From assembly GCA_014898415.1 (NCBI GenBank), contig RCTD01000012.1, positions 1,550,001 to 1,614,000 of the forward strand: a DNA stretch of 64,000 nucleotides, read 5' to 3'. Each line of letters starts with the position of its first letter. Position 1 is the stretch's first letter. Below, piece by piece: positions 40,504-50,814 of this stretch. The notes beneath the pieces were generated by a model. That model did no database searches, had not been told where the DNA came from, and saw only the letters and a program-made list of their open reading frames with translations. The position numbers and the translations under genes are program-made. The DNA is from Stromatinia cepivora. Its lineage: Eukaryota > Ascomycota > Leotiomycetes > Helotiales > Sclerotiniaceae.

Positions 40504-40795
40504 TATAAGAAAATTGGGATATTAAAGTTTAATATATAAATAATTTGTAATTATATAATTATATAACTCTTCGTAATTAAATATAAAAAAAGATTTTGTT
40601 CCTCTTTTTTTAATAGAAATTAATCATCTTTTCATTAATCTTTTTATATTTTATTTATATACAACCCAAACCATTATCTAAACCTACTAGTTTTATTATT
40701 TGAAGTTTCTACAATATAATCTGATCAATTCCAATTCCCATTTCCCCTCACAGCGTGCTATCGGGACGCACGTATCTCGACCTATCTCTTTCACA
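40504..40795 (+). repeat. Right LTR of the outer gypsy element
   Basis: 292 bp partner of 17175-17467. Here the left half is converted (TATAAGAAAA...) and the last ~130 bases keep normal composition, including CACAGCGTGCTATCGGGACG. Confidence 0.85.
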
Positions 40796-43156
40796 ATATT
40801 ACCCTTTATTATTCAATTATATATTTATTATATATTTAATGTAACTTTTTAATTTATTAATCTTCATATACTATTAAATATTCTTTATCAATTTAATTTT
40901 TCTTTTAAATTTAATTTTAAGTGTTTTAAATTTCTTTTTCAATTAAAAAGTCAATATATTTCAATCAATTATGTAAATCTTCTTCAAATAAAGTTTCGCA
41001 CCTAAATCAAACTTAAAACTGCAATTTCACATCAACCTCATCTTTCCACCGCCAAATGCAATTCGACAAATTCTTCATAAAGACTCTTCGACTGTATTGC
41101 CATTTCCACCGTGGTGGTTCTGCACCGAGTGGGTAAATTGTTCATTATTTCACGCGACAAGTGCTTTTCTCTAAGCTGCCACATACCGATAGCTTTCCAA
41201 CCTCAATTTTTAGATATAGTTGTCGGTCATACGGTGGTGGGTGACCTGTAGCATTCCAATCTCGAAACTCATTCAAAACATTTCTCGACGCCTTTGGGGT
41301 TAAGACAGTTGAAGTAAACGGCTCTACGCGTCCGTACTGGCGGTGCCAGATGAACTACTAATGCAGGATGGTGATCGTGCGGTTGCCTTGTTGGAAAAAG
41401 CCTTTATGCCCTCTGATGAATCATATATTTACTCAAGTGAATTTTTCATGTACGTTGCAGCTTTCCATTACCAATATTATCACAATACATACATCTATGC
41501 GTTCTCTTTCTCATTATCAGGCTCCGTCCCACAACCATACCTGGTTCTTCATGCGCCGGGACCCAACTGTCGTGGTACATCTAGCCACTTCAATTTGATA
41601 CTGGTTTCGAATTAGATGAAAAAAAAATCTAAAGTATATCCTTTTGAAAAATCATTCAGACTGAGACATGCCCATATATCGATAGATCTCGATTGATGTG
41701 TCTCTGAGAATTGGTTCTCATAGAATCTGCAGCCAAATCCCACTCCGTATATCTTGAGTATAAGTCCTTCCTCGGCAGTAGTAAGCTCTGTAAATACCGC
41801 GATTAGATGTGGCGGGCTTCTTTAGGTATCTGACGACGTTATCAGGGCATTTTTACTACAGTGATTTGTATTTAATAAGAAGACTTTGAAGGACGCCGAG
41901 TACTTTATATTCTTGTATTTAGCAAATGATTTTAAAACTAAATCCTAATTTATTAAATAAGAGGGAAATAATAGAAATAATACCCCTATCCCTTTCACAT
42001 TTTTCAAAAAGATTAATAAAGATTTATAATTCTAGTTTAAAATATTCTATATTATTATAGTTCGAAAATATTCTTATTCGATTATAACATTTTCTATTAA
42101 TAATTTTTTTCTTTTGATTAATAATACTATTATTAATTCTTTATTATTAATAAAAATATATAAAACCTAGTTTTCTTTTTGTTTATTTTTGAAATAAAAT
42201 ATACAGAGTATATTGCATATTTTTTATATTTATATTAAGATGATTTTTGATGAATTATATATATTGAGGTTTTTATTCTAAATATATTTTTAATCTATTG
42301 AAAAGTTATTTTTCTTCCGATTTAATTTTTTAGAATAATTTATATAAACTTTTTCAATTGATATTATAACTCTTGAACAAGATTTTCTTTTTCTAATCTT
42401 TCAGATCGAATTCGATTTAAATATATTTTATATTATAAATTGAAGTTGAATAAATCCATCTTTAGAATTTTTTATATTATTTGATTTGAATAATTTTAAT
42501 ATAATAAAGAGTATATTAATTATGAAGAAATTCATGATTATTATTTCCATCCCCAAAAGGAACTTTCATTTTGAGTTTGAAAAGAAAAAAATTGAAGATT
42601 TGAATAGTGAGGGAATGTTTAAAATAGAGTTTTGGGGGTAAAATGAGTTCATTAGTAAGGATCATATTGATCAACTAGATTATTAATATTTGAAGGAAAA
42701 TTCCTGTTTATTTAAATAAAATCAATATTGATTTGATCTTCAAATTTGATCAATATTAATATGAATCAATTCTTTTTATATTTCTTTCTTGGTTATTTCA
42801 AAACTTTAGAATCTAAAATCAAAATAAAGTTCAAAAGAAAGATCTCTGATCATCCTGACCAATCAGAGCCTATCATTTAAGGTATATTGCACAGATCATT
42901 ATGGCGGCCATTGTTGACATTCTAGGGGATATATCTATCTTACTTATACTTGTACGCTTTTTTGTATTCAACTTTTGAATAGTATTAACAATACAATTTT
43001 TAATATTAGACTTTTTATTGCTCACGATATTCTATCATCACCGAGGTGATACCGACAATGAAGGGGAGTAATGATATCAAAAATTTATTCAAAGCATAAA
43101 AGGCTATAGCTTCAAACACATCAAGTTACAATATATATACTTTAACCGCCCGCTCT
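40796..43156. other. Gene-poor island and AT-rich tract upstream of kinesin 3' end
   Basis: About 41.0-41.9 kb has near-normal composition and holds a possible gene remnant (separate entry). About 41.9-42.85 kb is AT-rich without recognisable element ends. About 42.85-43.15 kb is the 3' flank of the kinesin gene. Nothing else is seen. Confidence 0.5.
41056..41615 (+). pseudogene. Possible gene remnant or small spliced gene, unidentified
   Basis: An ATG at 41056 opens 26 codons (MQFDKFFIKTLRLYCHFHRG...) that run into a donor-like GGGTAAAT. A second open stretch from about 41,331 encodes VLAVPDELLMQDGDRAVALL and then SYIYSSEFFM, ending at a donor-like GTACGT (about 41,451). A possible acceptor (TTATCAG) lies at about 41,520. 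Composition is normal and the codons look protein-like, but I could not derive one consistent spliced frame and do not recognise the product. It may be a real small gene or a remnant stranded between the transposon blocks. Confidence 0.3.
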
Positions 43157-45421
43157 TCATTTACCTCGTCCCCTATCCCGAGTGTTGCCCCGAGGGTCAT
43201 GACTACCCCTAGTAGCTAGAGTACCTCGAGTAGAGGCAGCACCCCTGGCCGCCCCTCTCGTACTACCACCAGCAGCAGGTGTCGACGGCATCATTTTTGA
43301 TTCCTCCACCCCACCTCCCGTAGCCGCAAACTCCGTCACAACATTCTTCGCCGGCTTTTTCTGCGTAACCTTGCTCACCAAACCACCAAAATCCATCGTA
43401 TGAATGGATTCCTCCAGCTCACCAAGGCTAGCTGCTTGGATAAAGAGCACTTTACCACCAGTAAAACCGTCTTGAAGCAGTCTGGTGAGCTGTGTGTCTC
43501 GGAATGGGATGCGTGCTGCGTTGTTACCCATGGCAACTAGCACGCTTTTCAATGCTGAGAGCTCGGAATTGATAGCTTGCGTTTCTGTCTGCCGACCAGT
43601 GACATTTTTCAAAGATTCGGAACCCGCAAGATCAACAAATGTAATACCGGAGCGTGCCGTTGTGATGGCACCAGATGGTTCTGTCCTTGATGCTTTTACC
43701 TGGAAGGACAAGAACATGTGAGAACGTGACGAAGTGTCATTCTTCTCCGTTTGACCCGATGCACGATTCTTATTCACCTCCTTAATCATTGCTTGAATGG
43801 ATTCAAGATTGTCAAGAACAGCCGTTTGTACTTGCAGTAGTTGTTCACGTACGGGCCACATACCGCCGCACTCGGTTGAGACTTTCTGTGGTTCTCGTAC
43901 AGACTTGAAGAGATCGTATACCTTTTGTTCATATACTTCAATACAACGGCCCTTGACGCTGTAGTCTGTTCCGTAGGATTTGTCGAGTTGGGTGAAAATT
44001 TTTTCTAAAGCCATGTCGAGCATCGCACTCATGGTGTATGTTTTTCCAGAACCGGTCTGTCCATATGCAAGGACAGTGATGTCGTAGCCCTGAAGCGCAG
44101 CCTCTAAGATTTCACTTAGGTCCTGGAAAACGGAGGCATTGTTAGCTTCAGGGGCAAAGACACGATCGAAATTGAAGTCGCGAGTGTTGCCAAATCTGTC
44201 GATGACTTCTACTTTATCACCACCATGAATTGAGATGGGTTGCTTAATGAGAGTGTCCTGTGGAGGTCGAATACGTAGCCAAGACCGGAAATTCCCTTTA
44301 CTTTCAATAAGTTCGAGCTTGAGTTTCTTGACAAGTATCTCCATTTCTTCAAGTTGAATAACAGAAGACTCCTTCTCTGACTTTAGCTTAGCCTCCATGA
44401 AAATTTTTTCGATGGCCAGATCATCACGATCATCTATGAGTTTTGCTATCTCATTCCCGTGCTGTTGAGCTATCTGTATTGCTTTAAGGCTTTCTTGTTT
44501 GAGTTGAACTTTCGCTTCATGCAGCTCTTTTTCAAGTGCTGAGCTTTTCGACTTCAGATTTGTGATCTCATCTTTGTCAGCTGCGCTATCCTTGAGCCTG
44601 ATACTTTGGATCTTGGCCGCATCAAGGGATGAACTCATAGGAGGCGCTGCTGCTCTAGCGGCCTCGGATTCCCGTAGTTGACGATTGCTTTCTTTCAGCT
44701 CTTTTTGAAGCTGTTCAACCATCTCATCCCTGCTTATCAGTTCCACAGCTTTTTTATTACTGTGCGCCTGCAAGGCATCGAACTTTGCTTGATTTACTTT
44801 AAGTTCGCTCTGCAATCCGACTAGTAGTAGATTTTGGGTCATCGATCTGGCTTTAGAATCGCTGGCCTTGACGCTTGTCTCGTCGACCATCTTTGTCAGG
44901 GCTTTATTATCCGCGGCGTGTTTATCGCTTGCTTCACCTAAAGTTCTGAGAATTTCGTCTTGATTACTTAATTTGAACGACAGCGCTTCAATTGCTGCCA
45001 TAACATCTTGTGGGACTTCCACCGGCTTAGGCGGCGGCTGTCTTCTTAGCCTCTGGTACAATGGAGTAATTGGAGACCGGCCTTGTGGGACTGCCGACGG
45101 CGTGGCTCTCTTCTTGATGCTCTCCAAATCATTTGTATTGTTTTGCTGCTCTGTTTGAGCTAACATCAACGATAGCCTCATCTCTTCTCCACTTCGCTTG
45201 CTCGCAGCATCTTCTCCATCTGGCTCGACCTCGGGATCGTGCTCTCCAGCTTCAGACTTTGTTTTGGACATCACTTCTATGCCTTGCGAAATCGGTCCTG
45301 CTTCTGTCACGTCTTGCTCTTGCTCAGTAGACTTAATGGACTTGCCACTTTTGGCACTTTGGCCGGTTTCGCGGCGGCGAATGTCATCAAATCGTTGTCG
45401 AAGATTTTTCTTTTCAGACAT
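43157..45421 (-). CDS. Kinesin-14 family motor protein (C-terminal motor)
   Basis: Microtubule motor of the minus-end-directed kinesin-14 type by domain order. Single exon, 754 residues. Residues 1-140 are charged and low complexity; about 140-375 are predicted coiled coil; the neck-motor boundary ESKGNFRSWLRIRPP is at 373-387, where kinesin-14s have a GN motif. Motor motifs are intact: P-loop GQTGSGKT 454-461, switch I NDTSSRSH 561-568, switch II DLAGSE 597-602, and LTRLLQDGFTGGK after that. The motor is divergent in places (WLRIRPP for the usual CRVRP, MDFGG near the end). After the motor (to about 690) is an unusual Arg/Gly-rich tail with several RG/RGS repeats ending RDRGRGK. No introns and no RIP damage, although RIPped transposons lie within a few kb on both sides. 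It could be a mitotic or meiotic spindle motor; the nearest paralogue cannot be decided here. Confidence 0.88.
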   Translation of the reverse strand: MSEKKNLRQRFDDIRRRETGQSAKSGKSIKSTEQEQDVTEAGPISQGIEVMSKTKSEAGEHDPEVEPDGEDAASKRSGEEMRLSLMLAQTEQQNNTNDLESIKKRATPSAVPQGRSPITPLYQRLRRQPPPKPVEVPQDVMAAIEALSFKLSNQDEILRTLGEASDKHAADNKALTKMVDETSVKASDSKARSMTQNLLLVGLQSELKVNQAKFDALQAHSNKKAVELISRDEMVEQLQKELKESNRQLRESEAARAAAPPMSSSLDAAKIQSIRLKDSAADKDEITNLKSKSSALEKELHEAKVQLKQESLKAIQIAQQHGNEIAKLIDDRDDLAIEKIFMEAKLKSEKESSVIQLEEMEILVKKLKLELIESKGNFRSWLRIRPPQDTLIKQPISIHGGDKVEVIDRFGNTRDFNFDRVFAPEANNASVFQDLSEILEAALQGYDITVLAYGQTGSGKTYTMSAMLDMALEKIFTQLDKSYGTDYSVKGRCIEVYEQKVYDLFKSVREPQKVSTECGGMWPVREQLLQVQTAVLDNLESIQAMIKEVNKNRASGQTEKNDTSSRSHMFLSFQVKASRTEPSGAITTARSGITFVDLAGSESLKNVTGRQTETQAINSELSALKSVLVAMGNNAARIPFRDTQLTRLLQDGFTGGKVLFIQAASLGELEESIHTMDFGGLVSKVTQKKPAKNVVTEFAATGGGVEESKMMPSTPAAGGSTRGAARGAASTRGTLATRGSHDPRGNTRDRGRGK

Positions 45422-46426
45422 ATTGCAATTCGATGAGGTAGTAATGTGCGTCTATACTTGGATGACTCCAGGAAGTGGAGAACTTGGGATTGAAAGTCCA
45501 CATACTAATAAATGCGTCTGGCTTCTTTGTCTTTGCTTTCGAGGACTTGTTGCCATATATGGAAATATGAGTGTCTCTTTGTTTTTGAGCAATCAACAAA
45601 GGCGGACCTGGAGTCGGCGAAGCCAGTATTCCACGGTAAAATAGTTTGAGAATTCAAATTCTGGGCAGTTTTGTGCTTTGTCTTTTGTGAACACGCTCGA
45701 GAGAGAGAAGAACTCCTGAAAGAACCAAAGGGAAATGTTATGGGAACGTGATGAATGTAGTCTTTTAGAACAAACTTCTCGACTAAATATAGGGATAATT
45801 TAAATAGGAAAAAGGCAATTTTTAAGGTCGTCAACTTCAACGCGGTATTTCTATCTTTGCCAAAGCATTAGGATATATGAACCTCTCGAGACCTTCAAAA
45901 GTTTCAACGTATGATATCAAATTTCGCAACATACACAAAAGCAGACAACCCTATAATGACAAATAGAAAACGACATCGATATGGAAATTATCTGTGATGA
46001 TGATGAAGAAAACGATCCTACAGCTGAAGAAGACATCAATGTAGATGATGATGTATTTGATTTAAAATTTCAATGCAGTAGAAGATTCTCAATTTCGAAG
46101 GGATCAAGTGGATGACGAATGGTCATTTAGAAGATAATGATTGATCCCCTGGATCATCTAATTCAGATAGTACGGCTCTTGTCGATTTCTAATTAAAATA
46201 TTTAAGTCTTTATTAAGAATAAAAATTTATTTATGAAATTTCTCATTTTTAATAATATTCCTTTATTTTAAATTTGGAAATGTTGTAGATAAAATCAAAA
46301 TCAAAACTATTTGTTAAAATCAACTCGATAGTATTGAAAATATAAAGTAAGTCAACTAACTACTCTACTTTTGGACTACTTTTTCACATCGAAAATCACG
46401 ATAATCAATATTTTTAACTTTCTGAT
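45422..46426. other. Kinesin promoter region and right edge of the island
   Basis: Normal composition to about 46.15 kb, then AT-rich. The first few hundred bases must include the kinesin promoter and leader; a 61-codon minus-strand frame lies immediately upstream in the leader (45,414-45,599) and could be a fortuitous upstream ORF. Confidence 0.45.
45981..46115 (+). CDS. Small acidic ORF, unidentified
   Basis: ATG at 45981 to TGA at 46113-46115, 44 residues, beginning MEIICDDDEENDPTAEEDIN, then VDDDVFDLKF, then a short basic end. The acidic run is not random-looking, but no homologue is recognised and the stop may truncate an older longer frame at the edge of RIPped DNA. It could be a gene fragment. 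Confidence 0.25.
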   Translation: MEIICDDDEENDPTAEEDINVDDDVFDLKFQCSRRFSISKGSSG

Positions 46427-46545
46427 TGTCACGGGTTCACCACCTGTTCCTAGCTAGTATAGATACTTCAAATATTTATTATTCGTTATATAATTGAAGG
46501 TGCTTTTGTATTTTTTTCTTTTTTATATAGAATATTACATTATTA
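46427..46545. repeat. LTR-like repeat, copy 1
   Basis: Starts TGTCACGGGTTCACCACCTG and shares blocks with the sequence at 47,298 (GTTCCTAGCTAGT-like start, TATATAATTG centre, TATAGAATAT end), but the two differ in the middle. The right end is uncertain and no target duplication was found. Confidence 0.4.
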
Positions 46546-47297
46546 ATTTAGTATTTATATAATGTTATGATAATATATTCTATTTTTTAAATGATTTTAT
46601 TATTTTAAAAAATTAAATTTTTGGGGTTTTTATAATAAATTATTGATAATAAACTTTTTTTTGGATATCTTTGATTAATAATATATTGATCAATATTACG
46701 ATATATAAGATATTTTTGATTTGAATCTTTATTTTTATTTTCGATTTTGTTTTATTTGTTGATATAGGAATTGATATTTGTAATATTTTTGATATGAATT
46801 TTAAGATGTATTTTTGATTTTTAATTTTTGATTTTATATTTAATTAAATTGATTTTTAAAATGATAGATATTTTATTTATTTTTATTATATTTTTTGGAG
46901 GTCATTATTGTGAGTAATATTAGAGTTTATATTTAAAAGGTTAGGGTTATTAATTATTATTTATATATAAATTATATATATTAGAAGATATAAAATTCGG
47001 AAATTCTGTTTTTATAATTTATTTATTTGATAATAAAATTATTCAAAATTATAATGTTTTTAATTATATAGTTTATTTGTTTAATATTGTTGAGTAAATT
47101 CTGAAACTTATTTATAATAATTGTAAGATTATTTATATAATAGAAGAAAATTAAATGGTTTTTAAAGAAAATATATATAAATTTGTTTATTTAAAATATT
47201 GTATTATGTAATTAATTTTTTTGATATCTGTAATGATTTAATTTGTAGTAATTCAGATTAATTTTATTTAGTTTTAATATCAATTTTGATAAATTTT

Positions 47298-47412
47298 TAT
47301 CACGGGTTCACAACTCATTCCTACCTAGTGTCTTTGGATGCCTTAGGCATCCATCCTCTATATAATTGGTGCTCCTTTTAGCATTTTCTTTCCTTCTTTA
47401 TAGAATATCATT
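47298..47412. repeat. LTR-like repeat, copy 2, with perfect hairpin
   Basis: Starts TATCACGGGTTCACAACTC, related to copy 1 at 46,427. It contains the perfect palindrome GGATGCC-TTA-GGCATCC at 47336-47352, absent from copy 1. It keeps normal composition while its flanks are AT-converted. Confidence 0.42.
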
Positions 47413-48734
47413 ATATGATTAAAAGTTATTTTATTCTCCAAAAGATTCTGTTATTAAAGTGGGGAAATAATTCGGTTTTGTTTTAAGAAAATAATATTAA
47501 AGAAATCTAAAAACTTTGATTAATAATATATTGATAAATAATTGTTATTGTTATGAAATAATAAATAACTCTCATTAATCACTTCATAATATAAAGACCT
47601 ATATATATATAGAATATACTCATTCCGAATAATAAGAATAATATAATCAATATGATCAATTAGACTAATTAAGTCTAGTACCCCACTTTCCGGCCACCTC
47701 TAATTCCGGCCACTTCAAAAAACCACTTCATTTTCAGTAATCTATATTATTAAACCTTTAATAATTCAATAATTATTCAATTAATTGATCTGAAATTTGA
47801 ATATATTATTATTTACAAAATATTAAATCTATATATTGAAGATAATATTGTTATGGCTTTTGGTGTGATCGCAAATAGTATGTTTATATATTAGGTTAGT
47901 TCAGAATATAGTGTTTCTTGTATTATATTTCAAGATTGAATTTATAATAGGTTTTTTTATAAAAAAGAGTATTAAGATATATAAAAGATAGTTTTGATTT
48001 AAGAAAGGAAATTGGTAGATTGAATATTAATATAGGAATCATTGAATACTAATTCTATATATCGATAAATAAAGGAAATGAATGAAAATTATTTCGAAAT
48101 GAAAAAAGATGATTTATTATTTAGAAAAAGATAGATATACAATTTTTTGTTTTGGAATTCTGAAATTAAAATCAAAAGGTAATATAGGATTGATTCTGTT
48201 TGTATTTCGGATGTAATTGATGAAATTATTAATAAGTAATTTGAAAAATTATATTTGTTTGATATTAAATATATTAAATCCGAAAACAAATGGAATATAA
48301 ATGAAACAAGCATTATGAAAGGCTAAGGCCTTAATAGATTAATAATAAAGAGTTCCCAGTAATATTTTATTTAAAAAAAACAATCTGGTTTAAGAATTTG
48401 GATCTTTTTTATCGAATATATTTCAGTAATCAATAAAACCCTTTTTCCCTTTGTTATTTATAAGAATTTAAGAATATAATAACAATAATTCCTTATAGAT
48501 TTCATTTTATATAAAGATTGGAACTTTATTGTAATTGAAAATGGATAGATAATCAATAAAACAGCTTTTAAATGATTGAAAAAGGTTTTTATACTTCAAA
48601 TAGTTCTTTTTCAACTAAAGAAAGCTAGATTATTTATTTTGAATGATTATAGAAATTATAAAACCATTGAATTTATAATAGAATACTTCAAATATAATAT
48701 ATATCTTTTATTTTTATTGTTATATATATTATAT

Positions 48735-49043
48735 TATCACGGGATAGTATGATTACAGAGCACTTTCAGGGATCGGGGAATAGGTGGTACACGTGATTGG
48801 TAGAGTAAAAGAATTGAATGACTTGCCCTTGATTATATGAATCAAGAGCTGTATATATAGAACAAATGAGTGGTTATCTAGCCGATATGCACCTTAATTA
48901 GGCTAGATCTTTGTTTATTAGTATATCAGGATCACCTTATCAATTGGTAGATTGGTAAGGGCTAGAAGATCCTTCATTCCGATTGGAAAGCATACGCTTT
49001 GATCCTTCATAAGATACAGGGGATCACAGGGCTTTCCGTGACA
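48735..49043. repeat. Solo LTR (309 bp) of the copia family at 29.6-37.9 kb
   Basis: Same length and collinear with both LTRs of the copia element at 29,577-37,857. Starts TATCACGGG and ends CCGTGACA, flanked by TATAT at 48730-48734 and 49044-49048. The least RIPped of the three copies, it gives the best picture of the original LTR. It lies inside the pogo-like transposon. Confidence 0.9.
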
Positions 49044-49254
49044 TATATATATTACAATCATTGAATTTATCGATATTTTTGCTTTTCAAAAACGAATATA
49101 GATATTATCTTAATAAATTAAATTCTTTATTAGATTCTATACTAATTGAGAAGTATAATTTTCTTGAATGTTATTAAAAAGCAAAAATAAAGGATTTAAC
49201 AATTTATAATATCAAAAAAAAGGATAGAAAGCTTCAGATTTATAACTTCAAAAT

Positions 49255-49740
49255 TATATTAAACCTTTTTTCAATAGATTATTGTTCAAGAATAATAACA
49301 AAAAGATTGTTATTCAAAATTTTCTTTCAAATAATAATCTTATATTTCAATGGAATAAAAAGATATCTTTTTTTGAATGGAAAACTCTTCAAAAAACAAA
49401 TGATATTCGAAAATATATTTATATAATGATTCAAAAAAAAGAGATCGATCTTTCAATTTGTTAATTATTTTTTCGAAAGATTTCGAAAAGATATAATATT
49501 AAGGATTATATATTTATATTAACAAAATATCGAATAAAATAATTAGAATATAAAATAGAGTATATTGTATCTAAAAAAAGAAGGATGACTAAGACTAATC
49601 TGAATTCGAAGTTTGTAGGGATTAAAGTTATTCGGAAGGTACAAATTGAAATTAGGGATTGTGAAATTGATAAAAATGATTCTAATGATGATTATAAAAC
49701 AAATTCTAAAGTGATTATATTGAAGTAAAATAATTATTGA
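49255..49740 (+). pseudogene. C-terminal remnant of pogo/Fot1-like transposase
   Basis: The plus strand reads FEWKTLQKTNDIRKYI, then LFFRKISKRY, then a charged coiled stretch ending near LNSKFVGIKVIRKVQIEIRD. This fits the tail of fungal Fot1/Tan1-type DDE transposases, where a TPxxxxDLRKQ-like motif is followed by a helical charged region. Stops interrupt it. The catalytic DDD part, upstream at about 47.9-48.7 kb, is too degraded to trace. Confidence 0.55.
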
Positions 49741-50544
49741 GTTATTAAAGTTTAAAATTTATATAATGATTTTTTTTGAAGTGGCCGGAATTAGGGATGG
49801 CCGGAAAGTGGGGTACTAGACTTAGATCAATTTGATCAATTTGATCAATTCAATCTAATTAACCAAATCAATTAAATTGATCAAATTAATCTAATCAATC
49901 TATATATATATATCATATTCATTCTGAATAACAAAATCAATACAATAAACAAAATCGATTAAATTATTTTGACCAATTAAATCGATTTGGTCAATTTGAT
50001 CAATTAATCAAATTGACTAAATTAATCTAATCAATCAATTCAATTTAATCGATCAATATATGAATACGAATTCGAATTCATAAATATTCGAATAAAGAAA
50101 TCTAAATTAGTCAAATATCAGAATTATTCGAAATAAAGAACCTTTATTATATTAATCAAGATAATTAGAATGATGAATCTTTATTCAAATTGACAAATAA
50201 GAATAAAGCATTGATATATGAAAGAATTCGGAAAAGGTATATAAGAAAATTATATTTTCAATATTAAAGGTTAAGAATCTGTACCAAAAAAAATATTATA
50301 TATAATATTATTATATCATTTAACTTTTACTATTATTATTATTATAACTTGATATTTGCTTATTCCATTAATAGTCTCTGAATTATTATTTCCCAATTAT
50401 AAGATTTATCATCTTTAAATATATAATCTCTAATAGATTATAAAGCTCAGAAAGCTTTAAAACAATTATAATCACGAAAAAATTAATTATACAATCAAAA
50501 CTCCTTATTATTTAAGATTAATACAAATTATAATCATTATTATA

Positions 50545-50814
50545 TGTCACGAATCGTGAACCACAGGAGGTTAATCACATGATACCTCTTATCTCCCTTA
50601 TCAATTGGTGAGCTGATCGTTTATATATATACATTACAATTTATATAATTTAATATAATAAAATAATGATTTTAATAATATATATATATATAGCCTTATA
50701 ATTTACAAATAGATATTTAATTGTTTTTTACAAATTATAATTCTTTAATTGTAGATTCTAAGGAATATAATTGATCTTGTTTATTCAATTTTATTATAGT
50801 TTTTGTATATTATA
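50545..50814 (+). repeat. Left LTR of the second gypsy element
   Basis: Left ~90 bp has preserved composition, including the palindrome-like CACGAATCGTGA; the rest is AT-converted. Pairs with 57232-57513. Confidence 0.8.

Larger units (their letters stand above)
17175..40795 (+). mobile_element. Ty3/gypsy LTR retrotransposon, RIPped, with nested insertions
   Basis: Delimited by a pair of direct repeats of 293 and 292 bp (17175-17467 and 40504-40795) that begin TGTGAGAAAG (TATAAGAAAA in the RIPped right copy) and end CTCTTTCACA (TTCATA in the left copy). ATAT flanks both outer ends (17171-17174 and 40796-40799), a probable 4-bp target duplication. A purine run (gaagaaaaaaaagata) precedes the right LTR, so the element reads on the plus strand. 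Remnants of protease, reverse transcriptase and integrase follow in gypsy order. Removing two insertions (21367-25507 and 29577-37857) leaves about 11.2 kb, long for a gypsy element; about 3.8 kb of it is unexplained sequence after integrase. All frames are broken by stops. Confidence 0.82.
47672..49822 (+). mobile_element. pogo/Fot1-like Tc1-mariner DNA transposon, RIPped
   Basis: Inverted terminal repeats begin AGTCTAGTACCCCACTTTCC and continue with GGCCACCTCTAATTCCGGCC on the left; the mirror image GGAAAGTGGGGTACTAGACT closes the right end. TA at 47670-47671 and 49823-49824 is the target duplication of this superfamily. It sits inside the left copia LTR; an uninterrupted version of that LTR is at 58,700. 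Subtracting the solo LTR inside and its duplication gives about 1,837 bp, the usual size of Fot1-type elements. The interior is strongly AT-converted, but roughly the outer 40 bp on each side are not. Confidence 0.86.

Noticed and set aside
43485..45644. Several plus-strand frames of 60-148 codons across the kinesin
   Set aside because: They are antisense shadows of the long kinesin frame.
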